Assembly: GCA_902490005.1 (NCBI GenBank)
Contig: CABUCM010000003.1
Location: 73,659-137,658 of the forward strand
Length of the DNA: 64,000 nt
Direction of reading: 5' to 3'
Origin: an uncultured Ruminiclostridium sp.
Lineage (GTDB): Bacteria > Bacillota > Clostridia > Oscillospirales > Acutalibacteraceae
Below are positions 8,109-16,630 of this stretch, one piece after another (positions within the stretch are counted from its first letter, which is position 1; the number at the start of each line of letters is the position of its first letter). A program made the translations under genes and the position numbers. Under the pieces are notes generated by a model, which saw only the letters and a program-made list of their open reading frames with translations, was not told the DNA's origin and searched no databases.

Positions 8109-9212
8109 TTACCGATTCACAAAGGCTACCTTGATGCTGTTGACGCCCTTTTTGCTTGTTTCCAAAGCCTCCAGATAATCATCCAGCGCAAACTGATGGG
8201 TAACGACCCCTTCCGCTTTGATTTTTCCCGAATAAATTCCCTCGATTACCTTGGGAAAGCATCTGGGGCTCAGGCTGGAGCCGTATACATTCAGCTCCTT
8301 ATCGTCGCCGATGACGCTCCAGTTCACGGTAGTGGAATCCATAAACAGGCTGAACTCTACAAAATTTCCTCCTTTCTTAATCAGTTTTAAGCCTTGCACA
8401 ACACTTGAAGGATAGCCGGTGGCTTCTATATATACGTCGCAGCCATAGCCATCCGTCAGCTCATCAATCCGCCGATATACATCCTCCTTATTGGGGTTGA
8501 TGGTGATATCCGCGCCAAACTCCTTTGCCTGCTCCAGCCGCTGGTCGTTAAGATCCAGGGAAATCAGGTGCTTTACCTTCATGGTGCTTGCAATGGCCAT
8601 CATGCCAAGGCCTAAGCAGCCAGCGCCGGAGATTACCACCACATCGTTGGGCTGAATCCGCGCCCGGTTCATCGCATTCATCGAGCAGGAGTAAGGCTCG
8701 ATCACCAAGGCAAGCTCCAAAGGCATATCCTGGGGTATTTTATAAACCAGGGACTTCTTGGTCAGCTTGGCATATTCCGCAAAGCCGCCCCGAAGATGCC
8801 TTTTAAATCCATAGACATTGTGGGGTACGCACAGGGAATACCGCCCTTCTTTGCAGTACCGGCATTCGCCGCAGGGCTCTACCTGCTCTACCGCGACCCG
8901 GTCGCCGATCTTGAAATCGTTATCCGAAACGCCGTAGGTTTCTTTTTTCTCTATCCCCGGCCCCATCTTGACAATGGTCCCGATAATTTCATGCCCGCCG
9001 ATGGTGGGTGCCTCCAGGCTGGGGGGAGTTTCTCCATCGCCCCAGAAATTCACGCCGCCGTTATAGGCTTTCACATCGCCGGCACAGATTCCACAGCCTT
9101 CCACTTTGATTAGAATTTCCCCTTCTCCCACTTCCGGCACATCCACGATTTCCAGGCGGGAATCCCTCGGGCCATAGGATACAACTGCTTTCATTTTTTT
9201 TGGTATTTCCAT
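8109..9212 (-). CDS. Zinc-dependent medium-chain dehydrogenase, polyol/threitol-dehydrogenase-like
   Basis: This 367-residue soluble enzyme of the MDR superfamily oxidises an alcohol or polyol with NAD(P). Catalytic zinc ligands are visible: Cys in GCGICAGD near residue 37, His-Glu in GGHEIIG near 73, and Glu in VIEPYS near 170. The structural zinc site CGECRYCKEGRYSLC near 115-130 has all four Cys. The cofactor Rossmann motif is ISGAGCLGLG near 194. The N-terminal part reminds me of erythritol/L-threitol dehydrogenases, but sorbitol- or threonine-dehydrogenase-like specificity is also possible. The ribosome site GGAGGGAG precedes the ATG. It is the first gene of the ABC operon and is divergent from a MurR/RpiR regulator. 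Confidence 0.9.
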   Translation of the reverse strand: MEIPKKMKAVVSYGPRDSRLEIVDVPEVGEGEILIKVEGCGICAGDVKAYNGGVNFWGDGETPPSLEAPTIGGHEIIGTIVKMGPGIEKKETYGVSDNDFKIGDRVAVEQVEPCGECRYCKEGRYSLCVPHNVYGFKRHLRGGFAEYAKLTKKSLVYKIPQDMPLELALVIEPYSCSMNAMNRARIQPNDVVVISGAGCLGLGMMAIASTMKVKHLISLDLNDQRLEQAKEFGADITINPNKEDVYRRIDELTDGYGCDVYIEATGYPSSVVQGLKLIKKGGNFVEFSLFMDSTTVNWSVIGDDKELNVYGSSLSPRCFPKVIEGIYSGKIKAEGVVTHQFALDDYLEALETSKKGVNSIKVAFVNR

Positions 9213-9317
9213 TTTTCTCCCTCCGGTAAATTAAATTTATGATAAATGAAAAATCGTCAAATAAGCTGGTATCCTCGAAACCATAGAATTTAAGAAGCTG
9301 ATTTTGGACAAAAAAAA

Positions 9318-9350
9318 TACAATATCTTGTGTTTTCAACAAGATATTGTA
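9318..9350 (-). promoter_or_regulatory. Perfect 13-bp dyad with T run upstream of the dehydrogenase operon
   Basis: The arms 9318-9330 and 9338-9350 are exact complements around a seven-base loop. On the minus strand the dyad is followed by eight T residues (nine with the terminal T of the arm), about 100 bases before the dehydrogenase ATG. It could be an attenuator in the leader or a binding site for the divergent regulator. The AT-rich stem makes a weak terminator. Confidence 0.55.
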
Positions 9351-9539
9351 CATTAACCGCTTATTTTTAAATGTATACATTTGCAGACGATGATTTTCAC
9401 CTTTTAACATAATTAAAAAAACAATGATTCTAAAAATCAAAGTTATTTTACTAGAATCTGGAAATCTTTTTCATTTGACTTCATAGTATCAGAAAAAATA
9501 TTTTATCGCAACGATTAATTTAAACGATTATTGTTATAA

Positions 9540-9563
9540 ATATTTGTTATAATTGACAAATAT
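9540..9563. promoter_or_regulatory. Candidate operator dyad upstream of the MurR/RpiR gene
   Basis: ATATTTGT (9540-9547) is repeated as its exact complement at 9556-9563 around eight bases. The right arm overlaps the TTGACA at 9553-9558. Size and position fit an operator for a dimeric regulator such as the product of the adjacent gene, but this is inference. Confidence 0.4.
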
Positions 9564-9712
9564 ATCGAAATACGAAAATTAATCTTGACATTTTTTATTT
9601 CTTGTGGTTTTTATTAATTGAAAATAATTTCCAGACAAGATGATAATTGTTTGTTATTGATCCCCGATTTATTTTTCCGGCCGCTAACGTCACACGAAGA
9701 AAGGGCAAAAAA

Positions 9713-10648
9713 ATGAGTCATTCACATTATCCAGAAGAAATTGCGTCTAAACGAAAAGGGGAATCGCGTAACGCCCAGCCTTTTAAAGCTAAAATCACTT
9801 CTTTTTCAGGAAAAATGAATGAGAGTCAAACGAAAATCACCAAATTCTTTTTGAATTGCAGTGATCTGCACCAGCTCAGCCTAATGACCATTCAAGAGCT
9901 GTCAAAGGCCTGTAATGTCAGCAATTCTTCTGTGACCAGGTTTATTCAGGCCTTGGGCTACCGCACCTTTAAGGAGTTTCAAATCGCTGTAGCCAGTTCC
10001 ATATCGTCTGTTTCGCCGGTTGAACTGGCTTATGGGATCAGTGTAGAAGGAAACGACGACGAGACTTTAGTGAAAAACGTATTTCAAATGAACCTTTTGT
10101 CCATTCAAAACACCATGAAGCTGGTTCATTCTGAAACCATCAGCCAGGTGGTAGACGCTATTTTAAACGCCAATAATGTATTTATCGTCGCTTCCGGCCG
10201 TTCCCACATTGTTGGAAGCTATTTTGAACAGCGCCTACTGAGAATCGGCGTGTTCAGCCACGCAATCTGTGACCCCCATCAGCAGTTAAATATCGCGGTG
10301 CTGTCCTCTCCTGGCGACCTGGTGATCGGCATCAGCGAATCCGGCCGTTCACGCTCCGTCGTGAACAGCTTATCTTTGGCCCGGGAGCGGGGAATCCAGT
10401 GCGTCTCTCTAACTAATACAGTGGATTCTCCTCTTTCTAAGGCGTCTGATCTGGTGGTCTATTCCGCCCCAGTTCAAAACCACTCGATTCCCTCATTTTC
10501 TTTAGAGCCTTCCACCAGTACTATCCCCCTTTTTGTCATCGTGGACTCGATTTACGTTCTGCTTTACTTGCGCAACGCAGGGCATTCGGCCAAGTTAATC
10601 ACCGAGTCCTCCGCCCTATTGGATGAACTGGAAAAGCTGGAAGAATAA
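9713..10648 (+). CDS. MurR/RpiR-family transcriptional regulator
   Basis: This protein of 311 residues has the MurR/RpiR layout. A helix-turn-helix lies near residues 35-90 (MTIQELSKACNVSNSSVTRF is the DNA-binding element). A SIS sugar-phosphate-binding domain lies near 125-285 (FIVASGRSHIVG, then LVIGISESGRSRSV, whose Ser-rich loops bind phosphosugars). Members repress or activate sugar catabolic genes according to a phosphosugar. The ATG at 9713 is preferred over TTG at 9647; the region before it has a weak AGAAAGGG site. It is divergent from the dehydrogenase-ABC operon, its most likely target. A strong terminator follows at 10706. Confidence 0.92.
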   Translation: MSHSHYPEEIASKRKGESRNAQPFKAKITSFSGKMNESQTKITKFFLNCSDLHQLSLMTIQELSKACNVSNSSVTRFIQALGYRTFKEFQIAVASSISSVSPVELAYGISVEGNDDETLVKNVFQMNLLSIQNTMKLVHSETISQVVDAILNANNVFIVASGRSHIVGSYFEQRLLRIGVFSHAICDPHQQLNIAVLSSPGDLVIGISESGRSRSVVNSLSLARERGIQCVSLTNTVDSPLSKASDLVVYSAPVQNHSIPSFSLEPSTSTIPLFVIVDSIYVLLYLRNAGHSAKLITESSALLDELEKLEE

Positions 10649-10705
10649 ACTTGTTGACGTATCTTTTACGGCATTGGATAAAAACAAATTATACCACCTT
10701 CATCA

Positions 10706-10739
10706 AAAAGAGCGGAAACTAAAGATTCCGCTCTTTTTT
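10706..10739 (+). terminator. Intrinsic terminator after the MurR/RpiR gene
   Basis: A perfect 12-bp stem (10706-10717 with 10726-10737) with an eight-base loop runs straight into a T run. Confidence 0.9.
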
Positions 10740-10874
10740 CAGGCCATGTCAATTTAACGAAGCCGCTTTGTTGATATTTTTCCAAATTTTGTTTTCAACG
10801 TTTTGATTTTTGTGTCCAGTTTCAGGACAAAGAAAAAACGGCTAAAATCCGCATAAATAAGGCTTTACAGCAAT

Positions 10875-10922
10875 AACACCTATTAAAATCCGAACCCTAT
10901 GGTTCGGATTTTAATAGGTGTT
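10875..10922 (-). terminator. 22-bp perfect inverted repeat downstream of tRNA-Leu
   Basis: The arms 10875-10896 and 10901-10922 are exact complements over 22 bases with a four-base loop. The repeat begins five bases after the encoded CCA of tRNA-Leu, so it probably ends that transcript. Only a short TTATT tract follows on the minus strand, and the stem is longer than needed. Confidence 0.6.
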
Positions 10923-10927
10923 TCATA

Positions 10928-11012
10928 TGGTGCGGGTAACAGGACTTGAACCTGCACGGGGGTTCCCACTAGAACCTAAATCTAGCGCGTCTGCCAATTC
11001 CGCCATACCCGC
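10928..11012 (-). tRNA. tRNA-Leu (anticodon TAG)
   Basis: The acceptor stem GCGGGTA pairs with TACCCGC. The anticodon loop TTTAGGT sits on a five-bp stem and reads TAG. There is a long variable arm (GTGGGAACCCCCGT) as expected for tRNA-Leu, and the T loop is GGTTCAAGTCC. The 3' CCA is encoded at 10930-10928. Confidence 0.97.
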
Positions 11013-11088
11013 ATGTGATGGCCCGAAGGCCATTTTTTAACAGCTTATTTATTATACACAAAGAAAAAGAAAAAAGCAAGCGCTCAGT

Positions 11089-12357
11089 TTAGAAATACAG
11101 CGTCCCGTTTTCCAGCATGGATTGGGCGGCCAGCATCACACCTAATTTCCCACTATGAAAATTTAGCCCTCCCTGCATCCAAGCGGCGTAAGGCGCCCGC
11201 AAAGGAGCGTCCGCGGAAAGCTCGATAGAAGCGCCTAAGGTAAACGCTCCCGCGGCCATGATCACTTTACTGTCATAACCGGGCATATCCCATGGCTCCG
11301 GGGTAACAAAGGAGTCCACCGGCGCGCCTTTTTGGATTCCCTGGCAGAACGCAATTAAAGACTTTTCGTTTTCCAGCTTCATTACCTGAATAATGTCCGC
11401 CCGCGGGTCACAGTATCGCGGCGTTACCGCAAAGCCCAAAAGTTCATACAGCGCAGAGGCAAACACCGCCGTTTTTAATGCCTCCCCTGTTACATGAGGT
11501 GCGTGGAACGCTCCCATGAACAGTTCCCGGTTCTGACCTAAGGTCGCCCCGATTTCCTTTCCCGTGCCAGGTGTGGTCAACCGGTAGGAGCATTGTTCCA
11601 CCAGGTCTGCCCGTCCTGCGATATAACCTCCGGTAGGAGCGACGCCGCCGCCGGGATTTTTAATCAGGGAACCCGCCATCAGATCCGCGCCGTGGCCCGT
11701 AGGCTCTGTTTTCTCCACAAATTCGCCGTAACAGTTATCTACCATAACGATACAGCCGGGCGCCTGTTCCTTCACAAGCTTCGCGACCCGCTCGATTTCT
11801 TTCACAAATAACGATGGGCGCAGGCTATACCCTCGGGAACGCTGAAGATAAACCATTTTTAATCCGGGTGTTACCCGCTGGGCAATGGCGTCATAATCCA
11901 GCGTGCCATTGTCTTTCAGTTCCACCTGGTCGTAATGAATCCCAAATTCTTTTAATGAACCGCTGGATTCCCCCTCTATGCCGATGACACCCCGCAGGGT
12001 ATCGTAAGGAATTCCGGTAACGCTTAGCATGGTATCCCCGGGCCGCAGCACCCCAAATAAAGCCACCGTCAGCGCGTGGGTGCCGCTGACAAAATTATGG
12101 CGCACCAAAGCGTCCTCCGCTCCAAAAGCACTGGCGTAAACCTGGTCCAGCGCATCCCGCCCCCGGTCCCCGTAACCGTACCCGGTGGAGGCTACAAAAT
12201 GGCTTTCGCTGACCCCTGCCTTGCCAAAGGCAGCCAGCATTTTCTGTTGATTGTACTCTGTGGTTTCCTCGATCTTCCCAAAAGCCTCCCGGCAAAGTGC
12301 CAAAGCCTTTTGGGCCGCTTCCTCAATCTTGGGATCTATGTGAAAAAATTCCGACAT
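11089..12357 (-). CDS. Methionine-gamma-lyase-like PLP enzyme (aluminium resistance protein family)
   Basis: This soluble protein of 422 residues belongs to the fold-type I PLP enzymes close to Cys/Met metabolism and once named for aluminium resistance (PF06838). It shows TGYGYGDRGRD near residue 60, FVSGTHAL near 88, MVDNCYGEF near 210, and SLIKNPGGG near 235, whose Lys should carry the cofactor. The true reaction of most members is not settled; cleavage of a C-S or related bond is inferred from the superfamily. The ATG at 12357 has GGAAGGA upstream and lies inside the 3' end of the GNAT gene (35-base overlap), which points to translational coupling. It is the last protein gene of the murD operon. 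Confidence 0.88.
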   Translation of the reverse strand: MSEFFHIDPKIEEAAQKALALCREAFGKIEETTEYNQQKMLAAFGKAGVSESHFVASTGYGYGDRGRDALDQVYASAFGAEDALVRHNFVSGTHALTVALFGVLRPGDTMLSVTGIPYDTLRGVIGIEGESSGSLKEFGIHYDQVELKDNGTLDYDAIAQRVTPGLKMVYLQRSRGYSLRPSLFVKEIERVAKLVKEQAPGCIVMVDNCYGEFVEKTEPTGHGADLMAGSLIKNPGGGVAPTGGYIAGRADLVEQCSYRLTTPGTGKEIGATLGQNRELFMGAFHAPHVTGEALKTAVFASALYELLGFAVTPRYCDPRADIIQVMKLENEKSLIAFCQGIQKGAPVDSFVTPEPWDMPGYDSKVIMAAGAFTLGASIELSADAPLRAPYAAWMQGGLNFHSGKLGVMLAAQSMLENGTLYF

Positions 12358-13105
12358 CTGTTTTGATTCCTTCCATGAAATATGTTTTGGGAACAAACCC
12401 CAAGCGCTGGTAAAACGCCCGATTTTTCCCTTTCACTCGAAACACAAAAATTCTCTTTTCCGGCTGCTGCTCCAGCAACCGGAGCACTACCGCCGAACCC
12501 AAGCCCTTCCCCCGGGCTTCCGGCGCTACCGCCACCGCTCCCAGCACCGCGGAATCCGCCGTTTCCCACAGGGATAAGCCGCAGGCCAAGAGACGCCCGT
12601 TTTGTTCCAGGGCGGCAAGCCTGGCGGCATGGTGCCGCAGACGGTGAGACACATCTACATAAAAGCTCTCAAACGCCGGCACCTGAAAGCCCTCATCCCA
12701 GCACCGTTCCAGCAAGGTGTAAATTTGGGACAGTGAGGGGGTATCCGCAAAATGAAGTCCAGTTTGTTTGGGAGGAGATACCGCCGCTCCGGTCCATTCC
12801 ATTACCGTACCGGTCCTGTCCTCCCGATCCCACTCCAGCACCAGGGACCCATAGCCGATATGGGACAAAAAGGCCTCTAATTCCACCTTATCAGCTTTCG
12901 GGGACATCTGTACCGTCACGGCGCCGTTTAACCGTGAAACCGCCGCACAAACCTCTCCAAGTTCTGTATATTGAAGCCAAAACTCCGCAAACCCGGCGTT
13001 TAGGCCATAAGCCAAAGCCAACGAGGCGATCCGGCAGCCAAACGGGTCGCCGGCGCAAAAACGATAGAGCCGCGGAAGCTGGGTTTCTTCTAAAAAACAG
13101 ATCAT
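12323..13105 (-). CDS. GNAT-family N-acetyltransferase
   Basis: This 260-residue protein has a GNAT domain in its C-terminal half. Residues about 185-205 carry the acetyl-CoA loop VAPEARGKGLGSAV, and FYQRLGF near 238 is the closing strand. The N-terminal 120 residues look like a degenerate second acetyltransferase-like lobe. Substrate is unknown. Its ATG overlaps the stop codon of the upstream M42 peptidase gene (ATGA at 13105-13102), and its own end overlaps the start of the PLP enzyme gene. These overlaps indicate one translationally linked operon. Confidence 0.85.
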   Translation of the reverse strand: MICFLEETQLPRLYRFCAGDPFGCRIASLALAYGLNAGFAEFWLQYTELGEVCAAVSRLNGAVTVQMSPKADKVELEAFLSHIGYGSLVLEWDREDRTGTVMEWTGAAVSPPKQTGLHFADTPSLSQIYTLLERCWDEGFQVPAFESFYVDVSHRLRHHAARLAALEQNGRLLACGLSLWETADSAVLGAVAVAPEARGKGLGSAVVLRLLEQQPEKRIFVFRVKGKNRAFYQRLGFVPKTYFMEGIKTDVGIFSHRSQD

Positions 13106-14136
13106 AGCGCGGGAGAAGCCGCGATGGCTTCCGCCAAGGACCGCACCGTGGTTTTCGCGCTTTCATAGTCTTCTTGGGAGATCAGCCCAACAGCGGAATG
13201 GAGATACCGGCACGGCAGCGAGACCGCGATCGTCCTAACTCCGCTGCCGCTGACATGAATGGCCCCTGCGTCATTACCGCCAGCCACCGCCTGCTTAACC
13301 TGCACTTTGGCGCCGGCCCTTTTCCCGGCTTCCTGGGCCAAGAAAAAATATTCCCGGTCATAGATAGTGCTGCGGTCCATAAAGGAAATCACCGCTCCCC
13401 GGCCTACCCCGCACACCTGCTTTTCCGCTTCCACGCCGGCAATATCGGCGGCGGTGGTGGATTCCACCACGATGCAGGCCTGAGGCGCCACCGTATAAGC
13501 CGCGGTCTTAGCGCCCCGGCAGCCTACTTCTTCCTGCACCACAAAGGCAAAATGAAGATCAAAGGGCAGTTCCTCTTTCATGAGTTCGATCAAAAGGGCG
13601 CATCCCGCCCGGTCGTCGATAGCCTTGGATTTTACCATGCCGCCGCTCAGGTCAAATAGGGAGCAAAACGTCACCATATCGCCCAACGCCACATGGCCCA
13701 GGGCATCCTCCCTGTCCGCGGCGCCGATATCCACAAAAAGCTGGTCGAAAGGCAGGGTCTTTTCCCGCTCCTCGTCCTTAGACAGATGAATCGGGACAAG
13801 GCCAATGACGCCGGGAATCCCTTTCTCCCCTACCAGCACCCGCTTGCCGGGCACAACCCGCTTATCGATGCCGCCTACCGGCGCCATCTTCAAAAACCCG
13901 TCCTCAGTGACATGGGTGACGATAAAGCCCACCTCATCCATATGGGCGGAAAGCATCAGCTTGGTTTTCGGCCTTTGGGCCCCCTTTTTAAATGCCAGCA
14001 CATTGCCCAAGGGATCCACGTCAATCCGGTCCGCATAGGGCGTGATTTCCTCTAAAATCAAGCTTCGCACTGTTTGCTCCTGGCCGGAAACGCCGCGGGC
14101 GGCGCAAAGCTTTTCCAACAGCTTAAAATCAGCCAC
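13102..14136 (-). CDS. M42-family metallo-aminopeptidase (second of a tandem pair)
   Basis: This soluble enzyme of 344 residues has the M42 (glutamyl aminopeptidase/tetrahedral TET) layout. Metal and catalytic residues are visible: His in MLSAHMDEVGF near 67, Asp in AIDDRAG near 180, Glu-Glu in VQEEVGCRGAK near 212, an acidic residue in VVES near 235, and His in YLHSAVG near 318. It should remove N-terminal residues from short peptides in the cytoplasm. The start is GTG at 14136, set by AAGGAGGT at 14150-14143. A longer frame back to 14289 runs inside the upstream paralogue and is rejected. It overlaps that paralogue by eight bases and the GNAT gene by four. Confidence 0.9.
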   Translation of the reverse strand: MADFKLLEKLCAARGVSGQEQTVRSLILEEITPYADRIDVDPLGNVLAFKKGAQRPKTKLMLSAHMDEVGFIVTHVTEDGFLKMAPVGGIDKRVVPGKRVLVGEKGIPGVIGLVPIHLSKDEEREKTLPFDQLFVDIGAADREDALGHVALGDMVTFCSLFDLSGGMVKSKAIDDRAGCALLIELMKEELPFDLHFAFVVQEEVGCRGAKTAAYTVAPQACIVVESTTAADIAGVEAEKQVCGVGRGAVISFMDRSTIYDREYFFLAQEAGKRAGAKVQVKQAVAGGNDAGAIHVSGSGVRTIAVSLPCRYLHSAVGLISQEDYESAKTTVRSLAEAIAASPAL

Positions 14137-15154
14137 GACGGCACCTCCTTGCCATAATATAGGCTGCCAAAAGCCTAGCGGTATTTTCCACATCCTCCAG
14201 CGAGATAACCTCCGCCGGAGTATGCATATTCCGCTGAGGTATAGACACCAGGCCGCAGGCAACGCCGCCTTTGGCCACCGACGCTTCATCCGCGTTGGTA
14301 CCGGTAGCGCCCCCCATCACCTCTGTCTGGTAAGGGATACCCTCTTTTCTTGCCGTCTCAAACAAGAGCTCCGTCACCTTGGGGCTCAGGGCGGGAGAAA
14401 CCCCGATCATGGGGCCCCCTCCCAGCTTCGCCGCCGTCGCCAAGGTCACCCCTGGCTGTTTGGCAAAGCTCACATCCACCACAATCGCCTCTTGGGGGTA
14501 CACCTGGTAAGAAGCGGTTTTGGCCCCGCTTCCCCCTGTCTCCTCCTGGGCGCTGAACACCACCGTCACTTTGGCTTCCGGCTTCTGTGATGACAGCAAC
14601 TCCGCTGTCCGCAGCAACGCCGCCACGCCGCATCGGTCATCCAGCGCGCCGACGGAAAGGCGGTTGTTTAAAAGCTCCTGAGGCTCGCTGTAAAGAATCC
14701 CCCGGCTCCCCAAAGGGATCTGTTCCTTGGCGGCTTCCCCCGATAAGCCCACATCCACGGCCATTTTGTCAAAGGGCAGGGCCTTATCCTCCCCGCCGTC
14801 GGACAGGTGGGGCGGCATACAGCACACGATGCCTGTGAGGGCTTCCCTGCCGTACACCGTCACAGGGCTGCCCGCCATGACCCGGCGGTCCAGCCCTCCC
14901 ACTGGCGCAAACCGGAGAAACCCATTTTCATCGATGGCAGTGATGATAAAACCGATTTGGTCCAGGTGGGCGTCCAGCATGATGTGATATTCGCCGTCCG
15001 GGTTGCCTAGCTCGCCGATCACATTATTGTTTTGATCCACATGTACCTTTGCGTATTCGCTAAGCGCCCGCGCGGCGGCTTCTGCCGGCTCCTGCCCGGA
15101 AGTTCCTGGCGCGGCGCATAATTCAAAAATCAATTTTTTCAAATCCTGTGGCAT
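14129..15154 (-). CDS. M42-family metallo-aminopeptidase (first of a tandem pair)
   Basis: This 341-residue protein is a paralogue of the next gene and carries the same M42 residues: His in MLDAHLDQIGF near 56, Asp in ALDDRCG near 168, Glu-Glu in SAQEETGGSGAK near 200, Asp in VVDVSF near 224 and His in RNMHTPAE near 310. It has the dimetal site expected for an active aminopeptidase. Two adjacent, diverged M42 genes suggest either a mixed oligomer or two specificities. It begins 36 bases after murD on the same strand and probably shares that promoter. Confidence 0.9.
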   Translation of the reverse strand: MPQDLKKLIFELCAAPGTSGQEPAEAAARALSEYAKVHVDQNNNVIGELGNPDGEYHIMLDAHLDQIGFIITAIDENGFLRFAPVGGLDRRVMAGSPVTVYGREALTGIVCCMPPHLSDGGEDKALPFDKMAVDVGLSGEAAKEQIPLGSRGILYSEPQELLNNRLSVGALDDRCGVAALLRTAELLSSQKPEAKVTVVFSAQEETGGSGAKTASYQVYPQEAIVVDVSFAKQPGVTLATAAKLGGGPMIGVSPALSPKVTELLFETARKEGIPYQTEVMGGATGTNADEASVAKGGVACGLVSIPQRNMHTPAEVISLEDVENTARLLAAYIMARRCRRG

Positions 15155-15190
15155 TTTTGTTCCCTTTCCGTCTCCAATTTATTCAATTCA

Positions 15191-16579
15191 TTACAATCGA
15201 TTGACCAGATCCTTAAAATGGTTTCCTCTGGCCGCAAAATTAGGATAAAGGTCAAAGCTGGCGCTGGCTGGGGACAAGGACACCACGTCTCCCTTTTTCG
15301 CGTGAACGCGGGCCGCCGCCACCGCTTCCTCCATATCGCGCACCCGGATGATCTCAAGATCAGCCGGATGATAATTTTTCGCCTGCTTGACGGCGGCTTC
15401 GATTTTGTCCGCCGTGTTCCCCATCAAAATCAAAAGCTTTACTTTGTCATTGACCACCGGACCCATTCCGTCATAAGGAATTTTTTTATCGTACCCCCCG
15501 GCGATCAAAATGATCTTTTGAGGGTAGAGGGACAGGGTGCCGGAAATCGTCCGGGTGGGGCTGGAGGCGATAGAATCGTTATAATAGTCCGCGCCGTCCA
15601 CGGTTCTGACAAACTCCGCACGGTGCTCCACCCCGGGAAAGCTTCTGGCTACCCCGCGCATCTGCTCCGGGGATACGTCGCCCCAAACCGCGGCGACGGC
15701 GGCCATATAATTTTCCACGTTGTGGTTCCCTGGAATGCGGATATCATTGGTATCCATAACGCTCACAGCCACGCCGTTTTTATGGTAGCAGATCACGCCG
15801 CCGTCCAGACACACGCCCCGGTGGGTGGCACCCAGCCGGCTGAAGTAGGAAACGTCGCCTCTTACCAGATTTCCAAACCCCCGGGTGATATCGTTATCCA
15901 GGTTTAAAACCGCCCTGCCAAACGCGTTTTGGTGGAGGATAATATTTTTCTTCGCGTCGATATATTCCTGCATATCCTTGTGGATATCCAGATGGTTCGG
16001 GGCTAAATTGGTGATTACCGCCACATCCGGGCTTTTCCGCATAGAGATCAGCTGGAAGCTGGAAAGCTCCACCACTGCCACGTCATCCTTCTGGATGGAC
16101 TCTACCATTGGCAGCAGAGGGCAGCCGATATTCCCGCCCAAATGGACGGTTTTTCCCGCCGCTTTCAGCATTTCGGCGATAATAGAGGTGGTTGTGGTTT
16201 TGCCGTCGCTTCCGGTCACCGCATAAATCTTGCAGGGGCAGAGGTCGAAAAACACCTCCATTTCTGAGGTAACCACCACGCCCCGCTCCCTGGCCTTTAC
16301 TAACTGGGGCAGGTAATAGGGCATTCCCGGGGTACGGAAAATCACATCCGCGTTTAGGTTCTCCAGATAGCTTTCCCCTAAATGAAGCTCCACCCCCTGG
16401 CGCTCCAGCTGGTCTCCGGTTTCCCCTAATTTTTCCCGTTCCCTTTTATCGCACGCCAGCACTATGGCGCCTTTCTTTTGAAAAATGGAAATCAACGGCA
16501 GATTGCTGCCGCCGATGCCGCAAAACGCTACCCTTTTGCCCTGAACCGCGGCATAAAAATCTTTTGCATTGGTAATCAT
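15191..16579 (-). CDS. murD: UDP-N-acetylmuramoyl-L-alanine--D-glutamate ligase
   Basis: This 462-residue protein matches the length of MurD, the cytoplasmic ATP-dependent ligase that adds D-Glu to UDP-MurNAc-L-Ala in peptidoglycan synthesis. The N-terminal domain has VAFCGIGGSN. The ATP loop reads VTGSDGKTTTTS near residue 118; many Clostridia have SDGKTTT where others have TNGKTT. NLAPNHLDIH near 192 and HRAEFV near 317 are Mur-ligase signatures. It heads a minus-strand operon with two M42 peptidases, a GNAT and a PLP enzyme, not the usual dcw cell-wall cluster. MurD is preferred over MurC or MurF because of length and domain order. Confidence 0.93.
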   Translation of the reverse strand: MITNAKDFYAAVQGKRVAFCGIGGSNLPLISIFQKKGAIVLACDKREREKLGETGDQLERQGVELHLGESYLENLNADVIFRTPGMPYYLPQLVKARERGVVVTSEMEVFFDLCPCKIYAVTGSDGKTTTTSIIAEMLKAAGKTVHLGGNIGCPLLPMVESIQKDDVAVVELSSFQLISMRKSPDVAVITNLAPNHLDIHKDMQEYIDAKKNIILHQNAFGRAVLNLDNDITRGFGNLVRGDVSYFSRLGATHRGVCLDGGVICYHKNGVAVSVMDTNDIRIPGNHNVENYMAAVAAVWGDVSPEQMRGVARSFPGVEHRAEFVRTVDGADYYNDSIASSPTRTISGTLSLYPQKIILIAGGYDKKIPYDGMGPVVNDKVKLLILMGNTADKIEAAVKQAKNYHPADLEIIRVRDMEEAVAAARVHAKKGDVVSLSPASASFDLYPNFAARGNHFKDLVNRL

Positions 16580-16630
16580 TCGTTACCCTCCTATCATGGC
16601 TTGGAGCTCATAAAAAAACCTAACGTTATC

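Larger units (their letters stand above)
9213..9712. other. AT-rich divergent control region between dehydrogenase operon and MurR/RpiR gene
   Basis: No credible gene lies in these 500 bases, which are much richer in A and T than the flanks. They hold two inverted repeats (9318-9350; 9540-9547 with 9556-9563) and two TTGACA boxes (9553-9558 and 9585-9590) pointing to the regulator, though neither has a strong -10 partner. Confidence 0.6.

Noticed and set aside
9237..9440. 67-codon minus-strand frame in the AT-rich control region
   Set aside because: It contains the 13-bp dyad and lacks a ribosome site; composition is spacer-like.
13102..14289. Longer start for the second M42 gene at 14289
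   Set aside because: The extra 51 residues lie entirely within the upstream paralogue in another frame, and a perfect AAGGAGGT marks the GTG at 14136.
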